Origin: JAPOUP01 sp026708635
GTDB lineage: Bacteria; Pseudomonadota; Alphaproteobacteria; Rhodobacterales; Rhodobacteraceae
Length of the DNA: 64,000 nucleotides
Reading direction: 5' to 3'
Assembly: GCA_965200115.1 (NCBI GenBank)
Contig: OZ241336.1
Coordinates: 3,782,001-3,846,000, forward strand
Shown: piece by piece, positions 51,495-59,925 of the stretch
Layout of the letters: the number at the start of each line of letters is the position of its first letter
Position numbering within the stretch: position 1 is the stretch's first letter
Program-made: the position numbers and the translations under genes
Notes under the pieces: generated by a model
Database searches by the model: none
What the model was told of the DNA's origin: nothing
Seen by the model: the letters and a program-made list of their open reading frames with translations, nothing else

Positions 51495-52100
51495 ATGGAA
51501 GACAGAAGCGGCATATTCGCGGGAGATGATCCGTTCGCGCTGGCGTCCGCATGGATGGATGAGGCCCGGATCTCCGAACCGGCGGACCCCGACGCGGTTG
51601 CGCTGGCAAGCGTTGACTCCACCGGTATGCCCAACGTGCGGATGGTTCTTCTCCGCGGACTGGAATCGGACGCGTTCGTTTTCTACACGAATTACGAAAG
51701 CGCAAAGGGACGTGAGATCATCGCTTCGGGCAAGGCGGCGTTCGTTCTTCATTGGAAGTCGCTTATGCGGCAGATCCGCGTCCGGGGCGTTGCCGAACGG
51801 GAACGGGGAGTTCTGGCGGACTCGTATTATGAATCGCGCCCGCTGGGCAGCCGTATCGGCGCTTGGGCGTCGGCGCAGTCGCAGCCGCTGAAATCCAAGG
51901 CCGCGCTCGCCGCGGCGGTCGCGAGGGAAGGGGTGCGCCATGGAGCCGATCCGAAACGCCCGCCGTTTTGGGGTGGGTTTCGGATCCGTCCGCTTGAGAT
52001 CGAGTTCTGGGCGAACGGGAAGTACCGCCTGCATGACCGCTTTCGCTGGTCGAGGGCGGGAATTGACGAAGAATGGACCGTCAGACGTCTTAGCCCATGA
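51495..52100 (+). CDS. pdxH: Pyridoxamine 5'-phosphate oxidase
   Basis: 201 residues from the ATG at 51495. PdxH makes pyridoxal phosphate from pyridoxine or pyridoxamine phosphate with FMN. Motifs: MVLLRGLESDAFVFYTNYESAKG (FMN binding), FVLHWKSLMRQIRVRGVAE, YYESRPLGSRIGAWASAQSQPL and the end FWANGKYRLHDRFRWSR ... WTVRRLSP. An upstream in-frame TTG at 51474 is less likely. The next gene encodes the cold-shock protein, 98 bases on. Confidence 0.96.
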   Translation: MEDRSGIFAGDDPFALASAWMDEARISEPADPDAVALASVDSTGMPNVRMVLLRGLESDAFVFYTNYESAKGREIIASGKAAFVLHWKSLMRQIRVRGVAERERGVLADSYYESRPLGSRIGAWASAQSQPLKSKAALAAAVAREGVRHGADPKRPPFWGGFRIRPLEIEFWANGKYRLHDRFRWSRAGIDEEWTVRRLSP

Positions 52101-52198
52101 CGCCGGGAAAATCTACGACCGTCCCGCTGCGGATCGACCTTTTGTGGCATGGCGGGTTAGCGGAAAGCCACGGAAGCGGTGCTTGGAGGAAAGGCTTG

Positions 52199-52729
52199 AT
52201 GGAGTCCGACGGGACGGAAGAGACGGTGACCGGCCATGTCAAGTGGTTCGACCCGACCAAGGGTTTTGGTTTCGTGGTGCCGGAATCCGGTGGGCCGGAT
52301 ATCCTGCTGCATGCCAACGTCCTCAGAGGCTTTGGTCAGAGTTCGGTGGCCGAGGGCAGTCGTATCGAGCAAATCGTGCAGGCGACTCCGCGCGGACTGC
52401 AGGCGGTTGAGATTCTCGCGATCGATCTGCCCGAGCGCTGCGGTTCGACATTGGCGGGGTTTGGCCCGGACACCCCGGATGCCTCGCTGCCTCATGCACA
52501 GTTCGAACCTGCCAGGGTGAAATGGTTCGACAGTGTCAAGGGTTTCGGTTTCGCCAATGTGTTCGGCCGTTCCGAAGACGTGTTCGTTCATGTCGAGGTG
52601 CTTCGGAGGTCCGGGATGGCTGATCTGACACCGGGTGAGGCGGTGGCCCTAAAGGTGGTGCAGGGCTCCCGTGGCAGTATGGCGGCACAGGTCGCCGCCT
52701 GGGATTCGGCACTGAAAGCTGGATCGTGA
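52199..52729 (+). CDS. Cold-shock protein with two CSD domains
   Basis: 176 residues from the ATG at 52199, preceded by GGAGGAAAGG. Two cold-shock domains are visible: HVKWFDPTKGFGFVVPE with DILLHANVL (about 12-70) and RVKWFDSVKGFGFANVF with EDVFVHVEVL (about 105-170). The RNP1-like KGFGFV/KGFGFA motif is present in both; the second copy has A in place of the usual I or V. Two-domain proteins of this kind are common in alphaproteobacteria and bind single-stranded nucleic acid. The stop overlaps the DUF192 start (GTGA). Confidence 0.94.
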   Translation: MESDGTEETVTGHVKWFDPTKGFGFVVPESGGPDILLHANVLRGFGQSSVAEGSRIEQIVQATPRGLQAVEILAIDLPERCGSTLAGFGPDTPDASLPHAQFEPARVKWFDSVKGFGFANVFGRSEDVFVHVEVLRRSGMADLTPGEAVALKVVQGSRGSMAAQVAAWDSALKAGS

Positions 52730-53205
52730 GAGTATGCGCGGCCCTTGTGGTGGCGTGGATCTCCGTGATCTGGGTTTCTCCGGCGGAGGCGGAATGCCGG
52801 AAGGCAAGGGTTGATCTTCGCGGTGACTGGGGCGCGGCGAGGTTCGCGGTGGAACTGGCGGACACGCCGGAGGAGCGTTCGCGGGGTCTGATGCACCGCG
52901 GATCACTTCCCGGTAGTGCCGGAATGCTTTTCGTATTCGAGTCCCCGCAAAATGCGGTTTTCTGGATGGAAAACACCTTCATTCCGCTCGATATCCTGTT
53001 CCTGTCAGCCGAAGGGGTGGTGCTGCGGATCCATGAGAACGCGGCGCCGCTTGACAGGACGCCGATATCCGGGGGCCAGGATGTCATGTATGTATTGGAG
53101 ATCAACGGTGGTCTCTCGCGGCGAATCGGGATCTCTGTCGGCACCGAGCTTCGACACCCCGCGATCGATCAGGATATCGCCGCATGGCCCTGCGCGGTCG
53201 GCTGA
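52726..53205 (+). CDS. DUF192 protein, exported
   Basis: 159 residues from a GTG at 52726 that overlaps the previous stop as GTGA. The N-terminus VCAALVVAWISVIWVSPAEAE is a signal peptide. The DUF192 domain follows: FAVELADTPEERSRGLMHRGSLPG, GMLFVFESPQNAVFWMENTFIPLDILFLSAEGVV and MYVLEINGGLSRRIGI. Function is unknown; the family is small, beta-rich and widespread in bacteria. The association with a two-domain cold-shock gene is common in Rhodobacterales. Confidence 0.92.
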   Translation: MRVCAALVVAWISVIWVSPAEAECRKARVDLRGDWGAARFAVELADTPEERSRGLMHRGSLPGSAGMLFVFESPQNAVFWMENTFIPLDILFLSAEGVVLRIHENAAPLDRTPISGGQDVMYVLEINGGLSRRIGISVGTELRHPAIDQDIAAWPCAVG

Positions 53206-53248
53206 GGGGCTTTCCAAACGCTGGTTCGTGGGTTATGGGAGCCGTTGT

Positions 53249-53325
53249 CGGGGCGTGGCGCAGTCTGGTAGCGCACCTGTTTTGGGTACAGGGGGTCGTG
53301 AGTTCGAATCTCGCCGCCCCGACCA
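53249..53325 (+). tRNA. tRNA-Pro (anticodon TGG)
   Basis: 77 nt with an encoded CCA end. The acceptor stem CGGGGCG pairs with CGCCCCG, the D-arm is GCGC...GCGC, the anticodon stem CCTGT/ACAGG closes a seven-base loop TTTGGGT with TGG in the anticodon position, and the T-arm is GTGAG-TTCGAAT-CTCGC. All four stems are intact. Confidence 0.97.
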
Positions 53326-53992
53326 TTCCCGTGGCCAGTCGAGCGCGCCCCTTTCCCCTGCCGGTGAGGATTGCGCCGTTTCCGTTTTACGGATCATGGC
53401 CCGGCATGGGATCCTGAGGTCAGCCGGCAAGAAATCCGCATCGGTCGAACCTTCCTCAAGCGCGTTTCCCATACCGGTGTTTCTTGCCCGGCCTCACGGC
53501 TTGGTCTCCACCGCGGGCGAAGCCGCCGAATCACCCGACCCGCCGAATGGCCCGGCACCTAACCCCGTGCGCGAGGTTCCTCGGACCGTCCGCCCCGCGG
53601 GTAATGGTTGCGGGAAAAACGGTCGCCATTTAAGTCCGGACGCAATTTGCCGCCGTAAGCCGCTATCGCCGAAACAAAATTCGATGTGGATGGTCGGCGC
53701 ACGGAAGGGCAGGGCCGTTCCGGTTCCCGAATTTTTTCCGCCACTGTGCTGTTTTCTGTTGACGTGTCCAATGTCACTACGTCAGATTGTATGCTTCTAA
53801 TACAGTGGCCACCAGATATAGCCGCTGCGTAGGTTGGCAAAGGGAAGGCGGCCGGTATATTGGCGCCCCGGCGAGTATCGGTTTTGATGTGTTCGGGTTG
53901 CGTTCGGTCAGTCGGAGTCGAGTTGGATTTCGGCTGGTCCAGGGGCTGAAATGGGGACGGAAAGTGAATGAGACATACAGGGCAGGGCGAAG
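53326..53992. other. Region between tRNA-Pro and nrdJ
   Basis: About 670 bases with no recognised gene. I looked for NrdR boxes and a cobalamin riboswitch before nrdJ and saw no convincing match. TTGACG at about 53759 could be a -35 element but the -10 is poor. The last 100 bases carry the nrdJ leader. Confidence 0.5.
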
Positions 53993-56900
53993 ATGAAAAT
54001 CAAACGTAGGTTTACCAAAGCGGGCAGGAGCGCCTACGCGGGCATCAAGTTCACCACGAGAACATCCGAGATCCGCAATCCTGACGGTACGGTGGTGTTC
54101 AGCAACGACAGCGTCGAAGTGCCTGAAGGCTGGAGCCAGGTGGCGTCTGACATCATCGCCCAAAAATATTTCCGGAAGGCTGGCATACCCGCCCGACTTA
54201 AGCGGGTCGAGGAGAAAGGGGTGCCCGAGTTCCTGTGGCGGTCCGAGGCGTCCGAGGATCATGGGGAAAGCGGGCCGACCGTTGGTGAGACCAGCGCCAG
54301 GCAGGTGTTCGATAGACTGGCGGGCACATGGGCCTATTGGGGTTGGAAGGGTGGCTATTTCTCGTCCCAGAAGGACGCGCGGGCGTATTTCGACGAGATG
54401 CGGCGCATGCTGGCGACCCAGCGCGCGGCGCCGAACTCACCGCAATGGTTCAACACGGGTCTTCATTGGGCTTACGGAATCGACGGGCCCAGCCAGGGCC
54501 ATCACTATGTCGATTACCGAACCGGCCGGCTGACCAGATCCGGGTCGGCTTACGAGCATCCCCAACCGCACGCCTGCTTCATCCAGTCCTGCGCCGACGA
54601 CCTGGTCAACGACGGCGGAATCATGGATCTCTGGGTGCGTGAGGCTCGGTTGTTTAAGTACGGCTCTGGCACCGGCACGAATTTCAGCCGGCTCAGGGGC
54701 GAGGGAGAGGCGCTTTCCGGTGGCGGCAAGTCCAGTGGGCTGATGGGCTTCCTCAAGATAGGTGACCGCGCCGCAGGTGCGATAAAGTCGGGCGGAACGA
54801 CCCGGCGGGCCGCGAAAATGGTGATATGCGACGCTGACCATCCCGATGTCGAGAGCTTCATCAACTGGAAGGTCCGGGAGGAGCAGAAGGTGGCATCCCT
54901 GGTCGCTGGATCGAAGATGCACGAAGCCCGGCTCAACGAAATATTCGTGGCGATCAACACTTGGGATGGGGTACATGAGGACGCGATTGATCCGGCGGCC
55001 AATCCGACCCTGAAGGCGGCGCTCAGGGCGGCCAAGAAATGCGCCATCCCCGAAGCCTACGTGAAACGGGTTCTGGATTACGCGCGTCAGGGATATACCT
55101 CGATCGAGTTTCCGACCCAAAACACCGATTGGGATTCGGAAGCCTACGGCACGGTCTCGGGGCAGAATTCCAACAACTCGGTCCGGGTGACGGACGCGTT
55201 TCTGGAAGCCGTCGCGGATGACGCCGACTGGGCGCTCATCCGCCGCACCGATGGCAAGGTGGCCAAGGTATTGAAGGCCCGCGATCTATGGGAACAGATT
55301 GGCCATGCCGCCTGGGCCTGCGCCGACCCGGGAATTCAGTACCACGACACCGTCAACGCCTGGCACACCTGCCCGGAGGACGGTGAGATACGTGGCTCGA
55401 ATCCGTGTTCGGAGTATATGTTCCTGGATGACACGGCCTGCAATCTGGCTTCCATAAACCTTCTGGCGTTCTATCGGGACGGCAGGTTCGTGGCCGAGGA
55501 TTACATCCATGCCACGCGGCTATGGACGCTCACGCTGGAGATTAGCGTGATGATGGCGCAGTTTCCGTCCAAGGAAATCGCGCGGCGCTCCTACGATTTC
55601 CGTACGCTTGGCCTGGGATTCGCGAACATCGGCGGACTGCTTATGACCATGGGGCACGGTTACGACAGCGTCGAGGGCCGCGCCCTATGCGGTGCGCTGA
55701 CCGCCGTGATGACAGGTGTCGCCTATTCCACGAGTGCCGAAATCTCGCGTGAACTCGGTCCGTTCCCCGGTTACCGGAAAAACGCGTCCCATATGCTGCG
55801 CGTCATTCGAAATCACCGTAACGCCGCTTACGGAATGGCCGACGGTTACGAGGGTCTGGTAGTGAAGCCCGTCCCGCTGGATCACGCGAACTGTCCTGAC
55901 CCGAAACTTTCGGAACTGGCGAAATCGAGTTGGGACGGTGCTCTGAGCCTTGGCGAGAAACACGGTTATCGCAATGCCCAGGCCACGGTCATCGCGCCCA
56001 CCGGCACGATCGGGCTGGTGATGGACTGCGATACGACCGGGATCGAGCCTGACTTCGCGCTCGTGAAGTTCAAGAAGCTGGCGGGAGGCGGGTATTTCAA
56101 GATTATTAACCGATCGGTTCCGGCCGCGCTTGGGGCACTTGGATATTCCACTTCCCAAATCGAAGATATCGCTTCCTACGCGGTCGGCCACGGTACGTTT
56201 CGGTCGGCGCCGGGGATCAATCACGACTCCCTGACCGATCTGGGTTTTGGTGCCAGGGAACTGGACAGGTTGGAGGCGGTGTCCCCATCCGCCTTCGACA
56301 TCCGTTTTGTATTCAATCACTGGACCCTCGGCGAGCGGTTCTGCACGGACACACTGGGGATTTCCGCCAGCCAGCTGAATGATCCGGGCTTTGATCTTCT
56401 GCGTCATCTGGGCTTCAGCCGTGATGATATTGACAGGGCCAACGATTTTGTCTGTGGAACCATGACGCTGGAAGGCGCACCTCATCTTTTGGATGAACAT
56501 CTCCATGTGTTTGACTGCGCCAGCCCCTGCGGGAAGCGGGGCAGGCGGTTCCTTTCCGTCAACAGCCATATCGACATGATGGCGGCCGCGCAGTCATTCG
56601 TTTCCGGCGCGATCTCAAAAACCATCAACCTGCCGAACGACGCGACGATCGAGGAGGTCCAGGAGGCGTATGAGCGTTCCTGGAGGAAGGGTGTAAAGGC
56701 AAACGCCCTCTACCGCGACGGTTCGAAACTCAGCCAACCGCTCGCGGCGTCGCTGGTGGGCGACGATGACGAAGCGGCGGAGGTCCTGGAAACGGGATCA
56801 ACGGTGGAGAAGGCCGCCAAGCTTGCCGAGAAAATCGTCGAGAAGGTGGTTGTCAAGGAAGTGGTCAAGGAGGTTCCGACACGCGAGCGGGCGAGGATGC

Positions 56901-57673
56901 CGGACCGACGTCGCGGCTACACCCAGAAAGCCATTATAGGCGGGCACAAGGTATATCTGCGGACGGGCGAGTATAAGGACGGGTCGCTCGGTGAGATATT
57001 CATAGATATGCATAAGGAGGGGGCCGGGTTCAGGGCGATGATGAACAATTTCGCCATCTCGGTCAGTGTCGGGCTTCAGTACGGCGTACCGCTGGAGGAA
57101 TTCGTCGATGCGTTCACCTTTACCCGGTTCGAGCCCGCTGGAATGGTGCAGGGCAATGACTCGATCAAGAACGCCACGTCGATACTGGATTACATCTTTC
57201 GTGAATTGGCTGTGAGTTACCTGGATCGCACCGACCTTGCGCATGTGATGCCGAATGGCCCCACATTCGACGATCTGGGCCGGGGAAACGATGAGGAAAA
57301 ACCGAATCTAGTCAAACGGCGGGAGAGAGGCGACGTTGACCAGATGGAGATCCTCAAGAAAGTTGTTTCACCGGGCTATCTGAGAAACCGGGCACCCCGT
57401 GAGTTCGCCGTACTGCAGGGGGGCACGGCCGGTGCGGAGGCTATCGACAGGTCGGTGGCATCCCTGCGGGCGCGACGGAACGGTGAGGCGGTCGATGCCC
57501 ATGCCGCCGAGGAGAAGCCGATAACGGCGGATCCTGCATCGCAGGCCAGCGCCACGGCGAGAATGCAGGGGTACGAAGGGGATCCATGCGGTGAATGCGG
57601 AAACTACACGCTTGTGCGCAACGGAACCTGTCTGAAATGCAATACATGCGGGTCCACAAGCGGCTGTAGCTGA
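53993..57673 (+). CDS. nrdJ: Vitamin B12-dependent ribonucleoside-diphosphate reductase (class II)
   Basis: 1226 residues, the size of alphaproteobacterial NrdJ. It reduces ribonucleotides using adenosylcobalamin, with or without oxygen. Seen: PNSPQWFNTGLHWAYG, SGTGTNFSRLRGEGE, GGTTRRAAKMVICDADHPD, the radical-site motif GSNPCSEYMF, PTGTIGLVMDCDTTGIEPDFALVKFK in pieces, and a C-terminal redox/zinc end CGECGNYTLVRNGTCLKCNTCG. Near residue 930-980 a charged region AEKIVEKVVVKEVVKEV links the core to the tail. The start at 53993 follows GGGCGAAG. It implies dependence on cobalamin. Confidence 0.96.
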   Translation: MKIKRRFTKAGRSAYAGIKFTTRTSEIRNPDGTVVFSNDSVEVPEGWSQVASDIIAQKYFRKAGIPARLKRVEEKGVPEFLWRSEASEDHGESGPTVGETSARQVFDRLAGTWAYWGWKGGYFSSQKDARAYFDEMRRMLATQRAAPNSPQWFNTGLHWAYGIDGPSQGHHYVDYRTGRLTRSGSAYEHPQPHACFIQSCADDLVNDGGIMDLWVREARLFKYGSGTGTNFSRLRGEGEALSGGGKSSGLMGFLKIGDRAAGAIKSGGTTRRAAKMVICDADHPDVESFINWKVREEQKVASLVAGSKMHEARLNEIFVAINTWDGVHEDAIDPAANPTLKAALRAAKKCAIPEAYVKRVLDYARQGYTSIEFPTQNTDWDSEAYGTVSGQNSNNSVRVTDAFLEAVADDADWALIRRTDGKVAKVLKARDLWEQIGHAAWACADPGIQYHDTVNAWHTCPEDGEIRGSNPCSEYMFLDDTACNLASINLLAFYRDGRFVAEDYIHATRLWTLTLEISVMMAQFPSKEIARRSYDFRTLGLGFANIGGLLMTMGHGYDSVEGRALCGALTAVMTGVAYSTSAEISRELGPFPGYRKNASHMLRVIRNHRNAAYGMADGYEGLVVKPVPLDHANCPDPKLSELAKSSWDGALSLGEKHGYRNAQATVIAPTGTIGLVMDCDTTGIEPDFALVKFKKLAGGGYFKIINRSVPAALGALGYSTSQIEDIASYAVGHGTFRSAPGINHDSLTDLGFGARELDRLEAVSPSAFDIRFVFNHWTLGERFCTDTLGISASQLNDPGFDLLRHLGFSRDDIDRANDFVCGTMTLEGAPHLLDEHLHVFDCASPCGKRGRRFLSVNSHIDMMAAAQSFVSGAISKTINLPNDATIEEVQEAYERSWRKGVKANALYRDGSKLSQPLAASLVGDDDEAAEVLETGSTVEKAAKLAEKIVEKVVVKEVVKEVPTRERARMPDRRRGYTQKAIIGGHKVYLRTGEYKDGSLGEIFIDMHKEGAGFRAMMNNFAISVSVGLQYGVPLEEFVDAFTFTRFEPAGMVQGNDSIKNATSILDYIFRELAVSYLDRTDLAHVMPNGPTFDDLGRGNDEEKPNLVKRRERGDVDQMEILKKVVSPGYLRNRAPREFAVLQGGTAGAEAIDRSVASLRARRNGEAVDAHAAEEKPITADPASQASATARMQGYEGDPCGECGNYTLVRNGTCLKCNTCGSTSGCS

Positions 57674-58413
57674 CGGCTCGGAATGGTGGGTGAATCCGGA
57701 TTGGCGTGCGGGGTGTCGGCTTGGTCGCCGAATCCGGCCGATCAGGGTAGCCGTGGTCGGCAGGGGTCCCGAACCGCCTTTGCCATAATGGCCCGCGCCG
57801 GGGCGTCGCTGCCGGAGGGCGGATAGCCGGTGCCGCGTTGGTCGTGGCGCTCGTGCCGTTCCACCGGCACCAGAGCCGGCGCCGCAACGAATCCGCGGCG
57901 CCTCTCGCCCAGAGCGCAAGGTGTGGGGAATCCGCATGCCGCCTTCAGAGGTCGCGCGGGTTCAGCGGCCGGACGGGGACTGAGGGTTGACTATCAATTG
58001 CACGGGGCTGTGCCCGTGGTGCGGCGCCGCCGGACCATTCGTGGCACTGGAACGACCGCCGACCACGGCATCGGAAGCCACAGGGAATCACAGACCGCGC
58101 AGGGGCGTATCCCAACTCTGTTGGTGATCGCGATTCGCATATGTCCACGATGGCGTTTCGGCACAATAAAGCATGGGGCCGCCCGACCTCTGCGAATGGC
58201 CGGCGGGTCCGGCCGTCGCCGCCTCACCAACAAGGTTGGGATATACCCACCGCGCAGATGTGATTCGCGTATCGAGATTGTTGTTGCTATAATAGTTTGA
58301 TACCGCTAACAATGACGTGACGGATGTGCCTGACGGGTTCCGTTGGGTACCGTTCCGCGGTCCCGCCGAGCGGGCAAACTAACGGGTTACACTTCAAGGG
58401 AAGGAACGAACTG
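57674..58413. other. Region between nrdJ and the second ABC operon
   Basis: About 740 bases without a recognised gene. The last third carries an inverted repeat (58106-58246, listed separately) and a consensus-like TATAAT at 58288-58293, some 120 bases before the solute-binding gene, that could be its -10 element; the -35 region is weak. Confidence 0.45.
58106..58246. repeat. Inverted repeat whose arms are themselves palindromic
   Basis: GTATCCCAACTCTGTTGGTG at 58107-58126 and the near complement CACCAACAAGGTTGGGATAT at 58225-58244 enclose about 100 bases. Each arm also folds alone (CCAAC-TCT-GTTGG; CCAAC-AA-GGTTGG). It may be a small non-autonomous element or a regulatory structure before the ABC operon. 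Confidence 0.4.
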
Positions 58414-59754
58414 ATGAGACTGCTGCAATTCACATCGCTTATGACGATAGGTGCGCTTTGCGCCACCGGTGTCGCGGCGGAGGATATCCGCTTCTGGACA
58501 ACGGAGGAGCAGCCGGAGCGCCTCGCGCGGCAACAGCAGATGGCCGCCGACTTCACCGCCGCGACCGGGCACAACGTCGAGGTCATCCCGGTCACCGAGA
58601 GTGATCTGGGAACGCGTGCCACCGCCGCTTTCGCGGCCGGGGACCTCCCGGACGTGATCTATCACACGCTCCAGTACGCCCTGCCGTGGGTTGAGGCGGG
58701 AATTCTGGATCCCGACGCGGCGACTGACGTCATCGAGGAGTTGGGGGCGGACACTTTCGCTTCCGGCGCGCTCTCGATGGCGGCCTTCGATAACGGTTAC
58801 GCGTCGGTGCCGGTTGATGGCTGGACGCAGATGCTTGTCTACCGCAAGGATCTTTTCGACGAGGCGGGACTCGACGCGCCGAATTCCTACGCCAACGTGA
58901 TCGCGGCGCTCGAAAAGCTACACAATCCGCCGGAGCTGTACGGCTTCGTCGCCGCAACGAAGGTGGACGAGAACTTCATGAGCCAGGTGCTCGAGCATGT
59001 ATTCCTGGCCAATGGCGTATCGCCTGTCGGCCCCGACGGCGCGCAGCCGCTCGACGTAGCGAAGACCACCGAGGTGCTGGAGTTCTACAAAGCGATCGCC
59101 AAGGCTTCGCCGCCGGGCGAGCTTTACTGGGATCAGTCCCGTTCGCTTTACTTCTCCGGCAACGCCGCGATGATCATCTGGTCGCCGTTTATTCTCGACG
59201 AACTGGCCGGTCTCCGCGACAGCGCTCCGCCGACCATCAACGATGACCCGACTTCGCGCGATCTCGCGGGCAGGACCGGCATCGTCACAAACTTTTCCGG
59301 CCCGTCGAACGCTGACGGCGCCGCCTGGGGTGACGTACGCTATTTCGGGATCACCAACGATGCCGACACGGATACGGCCATTGAATTCGTCAAGTATTCG
59401 ATGGGCGACGGCTACACCCAAACGCTCGCGATCGCTCCGGAGGGCAAGTTTCCGGTTCGCAACGGAACCGCGGACAATCCCACCGAGTTCGCCGACGCCT
59501 GGTCCAAGCTCGACGTCGGTGTCGACCGCAAGGCATCGCTCGGTGAGCTTTATCCCCAGGAGATGATCGATGAGATCGTCGCCGGCCTTAACGTCGCGCA
59601 ACGATGGGGCGTCTCGGAAGGGCAGCTGGCCCTGGCCTCCAAAATGATCAACAGCCAGGTGATAAACCGTGTCGTGCGTGAATATATCGACGACCAGATC
59701 GACGCGGCGGCGGCAATCGCCAAGATGAACGAAGAGCTGGCCGCAATCCAGTAA
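58414..59754 (+). CDS. Family-1 solute-binding protein of the second sugar ABC importer
   Basis: 446 residues from the ATG at 58414, after GGAAGGA. Signal peptide MRLLQFTSLMTIGALCATGV with cleavage before EDIRFW. The mature protein has the family-1 sugar-binding pattern: EEQPERLARQQQMAADFTAATGHNVEV, ATAAFAAGDLPDVIYHT, DGWTQMLVYRKDLFDEAG, FSGNAAMIIWSPFILDELAG. It starts an operon with two permeases, a GH63-type hydrolase and an ATPase. The hydrolase suggests a glycosylated small solute such as glucosylglycerate as ligand; this is inference. Confidence 0.93.
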   Translation: MRLLQFTSLMTIGALCATGVAAEDIRFWTTEEQPERLARQQQMAADFTAATGHNVEVIPVTESDLGTRATAAFAAGDLPDVIYHTLQYALPWVEAGILDPDAATDVIEELGADTFASGALSMAAFDNGYASVPVDGWTQMLVYRKDLFDEAGLDAPNSYANVIAALEKLHNPPELYGFVAATKVDENFMSQVLEHVFLANGVSPVGPDGAQPLDVAKTTEVLEFYKAIAKASPPGELYWDQSRSLYFSGNAAMIIWSPFILDELAGLRDSAPPTINDDPTSRDLAGRTGIVTNFSGPSNADGAAWGDVRYFGITNDADTDTAIEFVKYSMGDGYTQTLAIAPEGKFPVRNGTADNPTEFADAWSKLDVGVDRKASLGELYPQEMIDEIVAGLNVAQRWGVSEGQLALASKMINSQVINRVVREYIDDQIDAAAAIAKMNEELAAIQ

Positions 59755-59925
59755 GCCTGAAGAGGCCGCAAACATGAATCGGCTGTCCCGGTGTTCCCGG
59801 GACAGCCTCCTTATCCCCGCACGTAGTAGCTACCAGGTTGAATCCGGAACTGAGGGTGTACCCGAATTCGCTCGGGCCATGTATATGGTAGGCATGGTTA
59901 CCCTTCATCCCAATTGGTAAAGATC

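Noticed and set aside
53233..53472. Minus-strand frame containing GRRDSNSRPPVPKTG
   Set aside because: This is the well-known false peptide antisense to a tRNA; the real feature is tRNA-Pro on the plus strand.
53740..53860. NrdR box or cobalamin riboswitch before nrdJ
   Set aside because: CAGATATAG and GCCACC segments loosely recall parts of such sites but the full patterns are absent.
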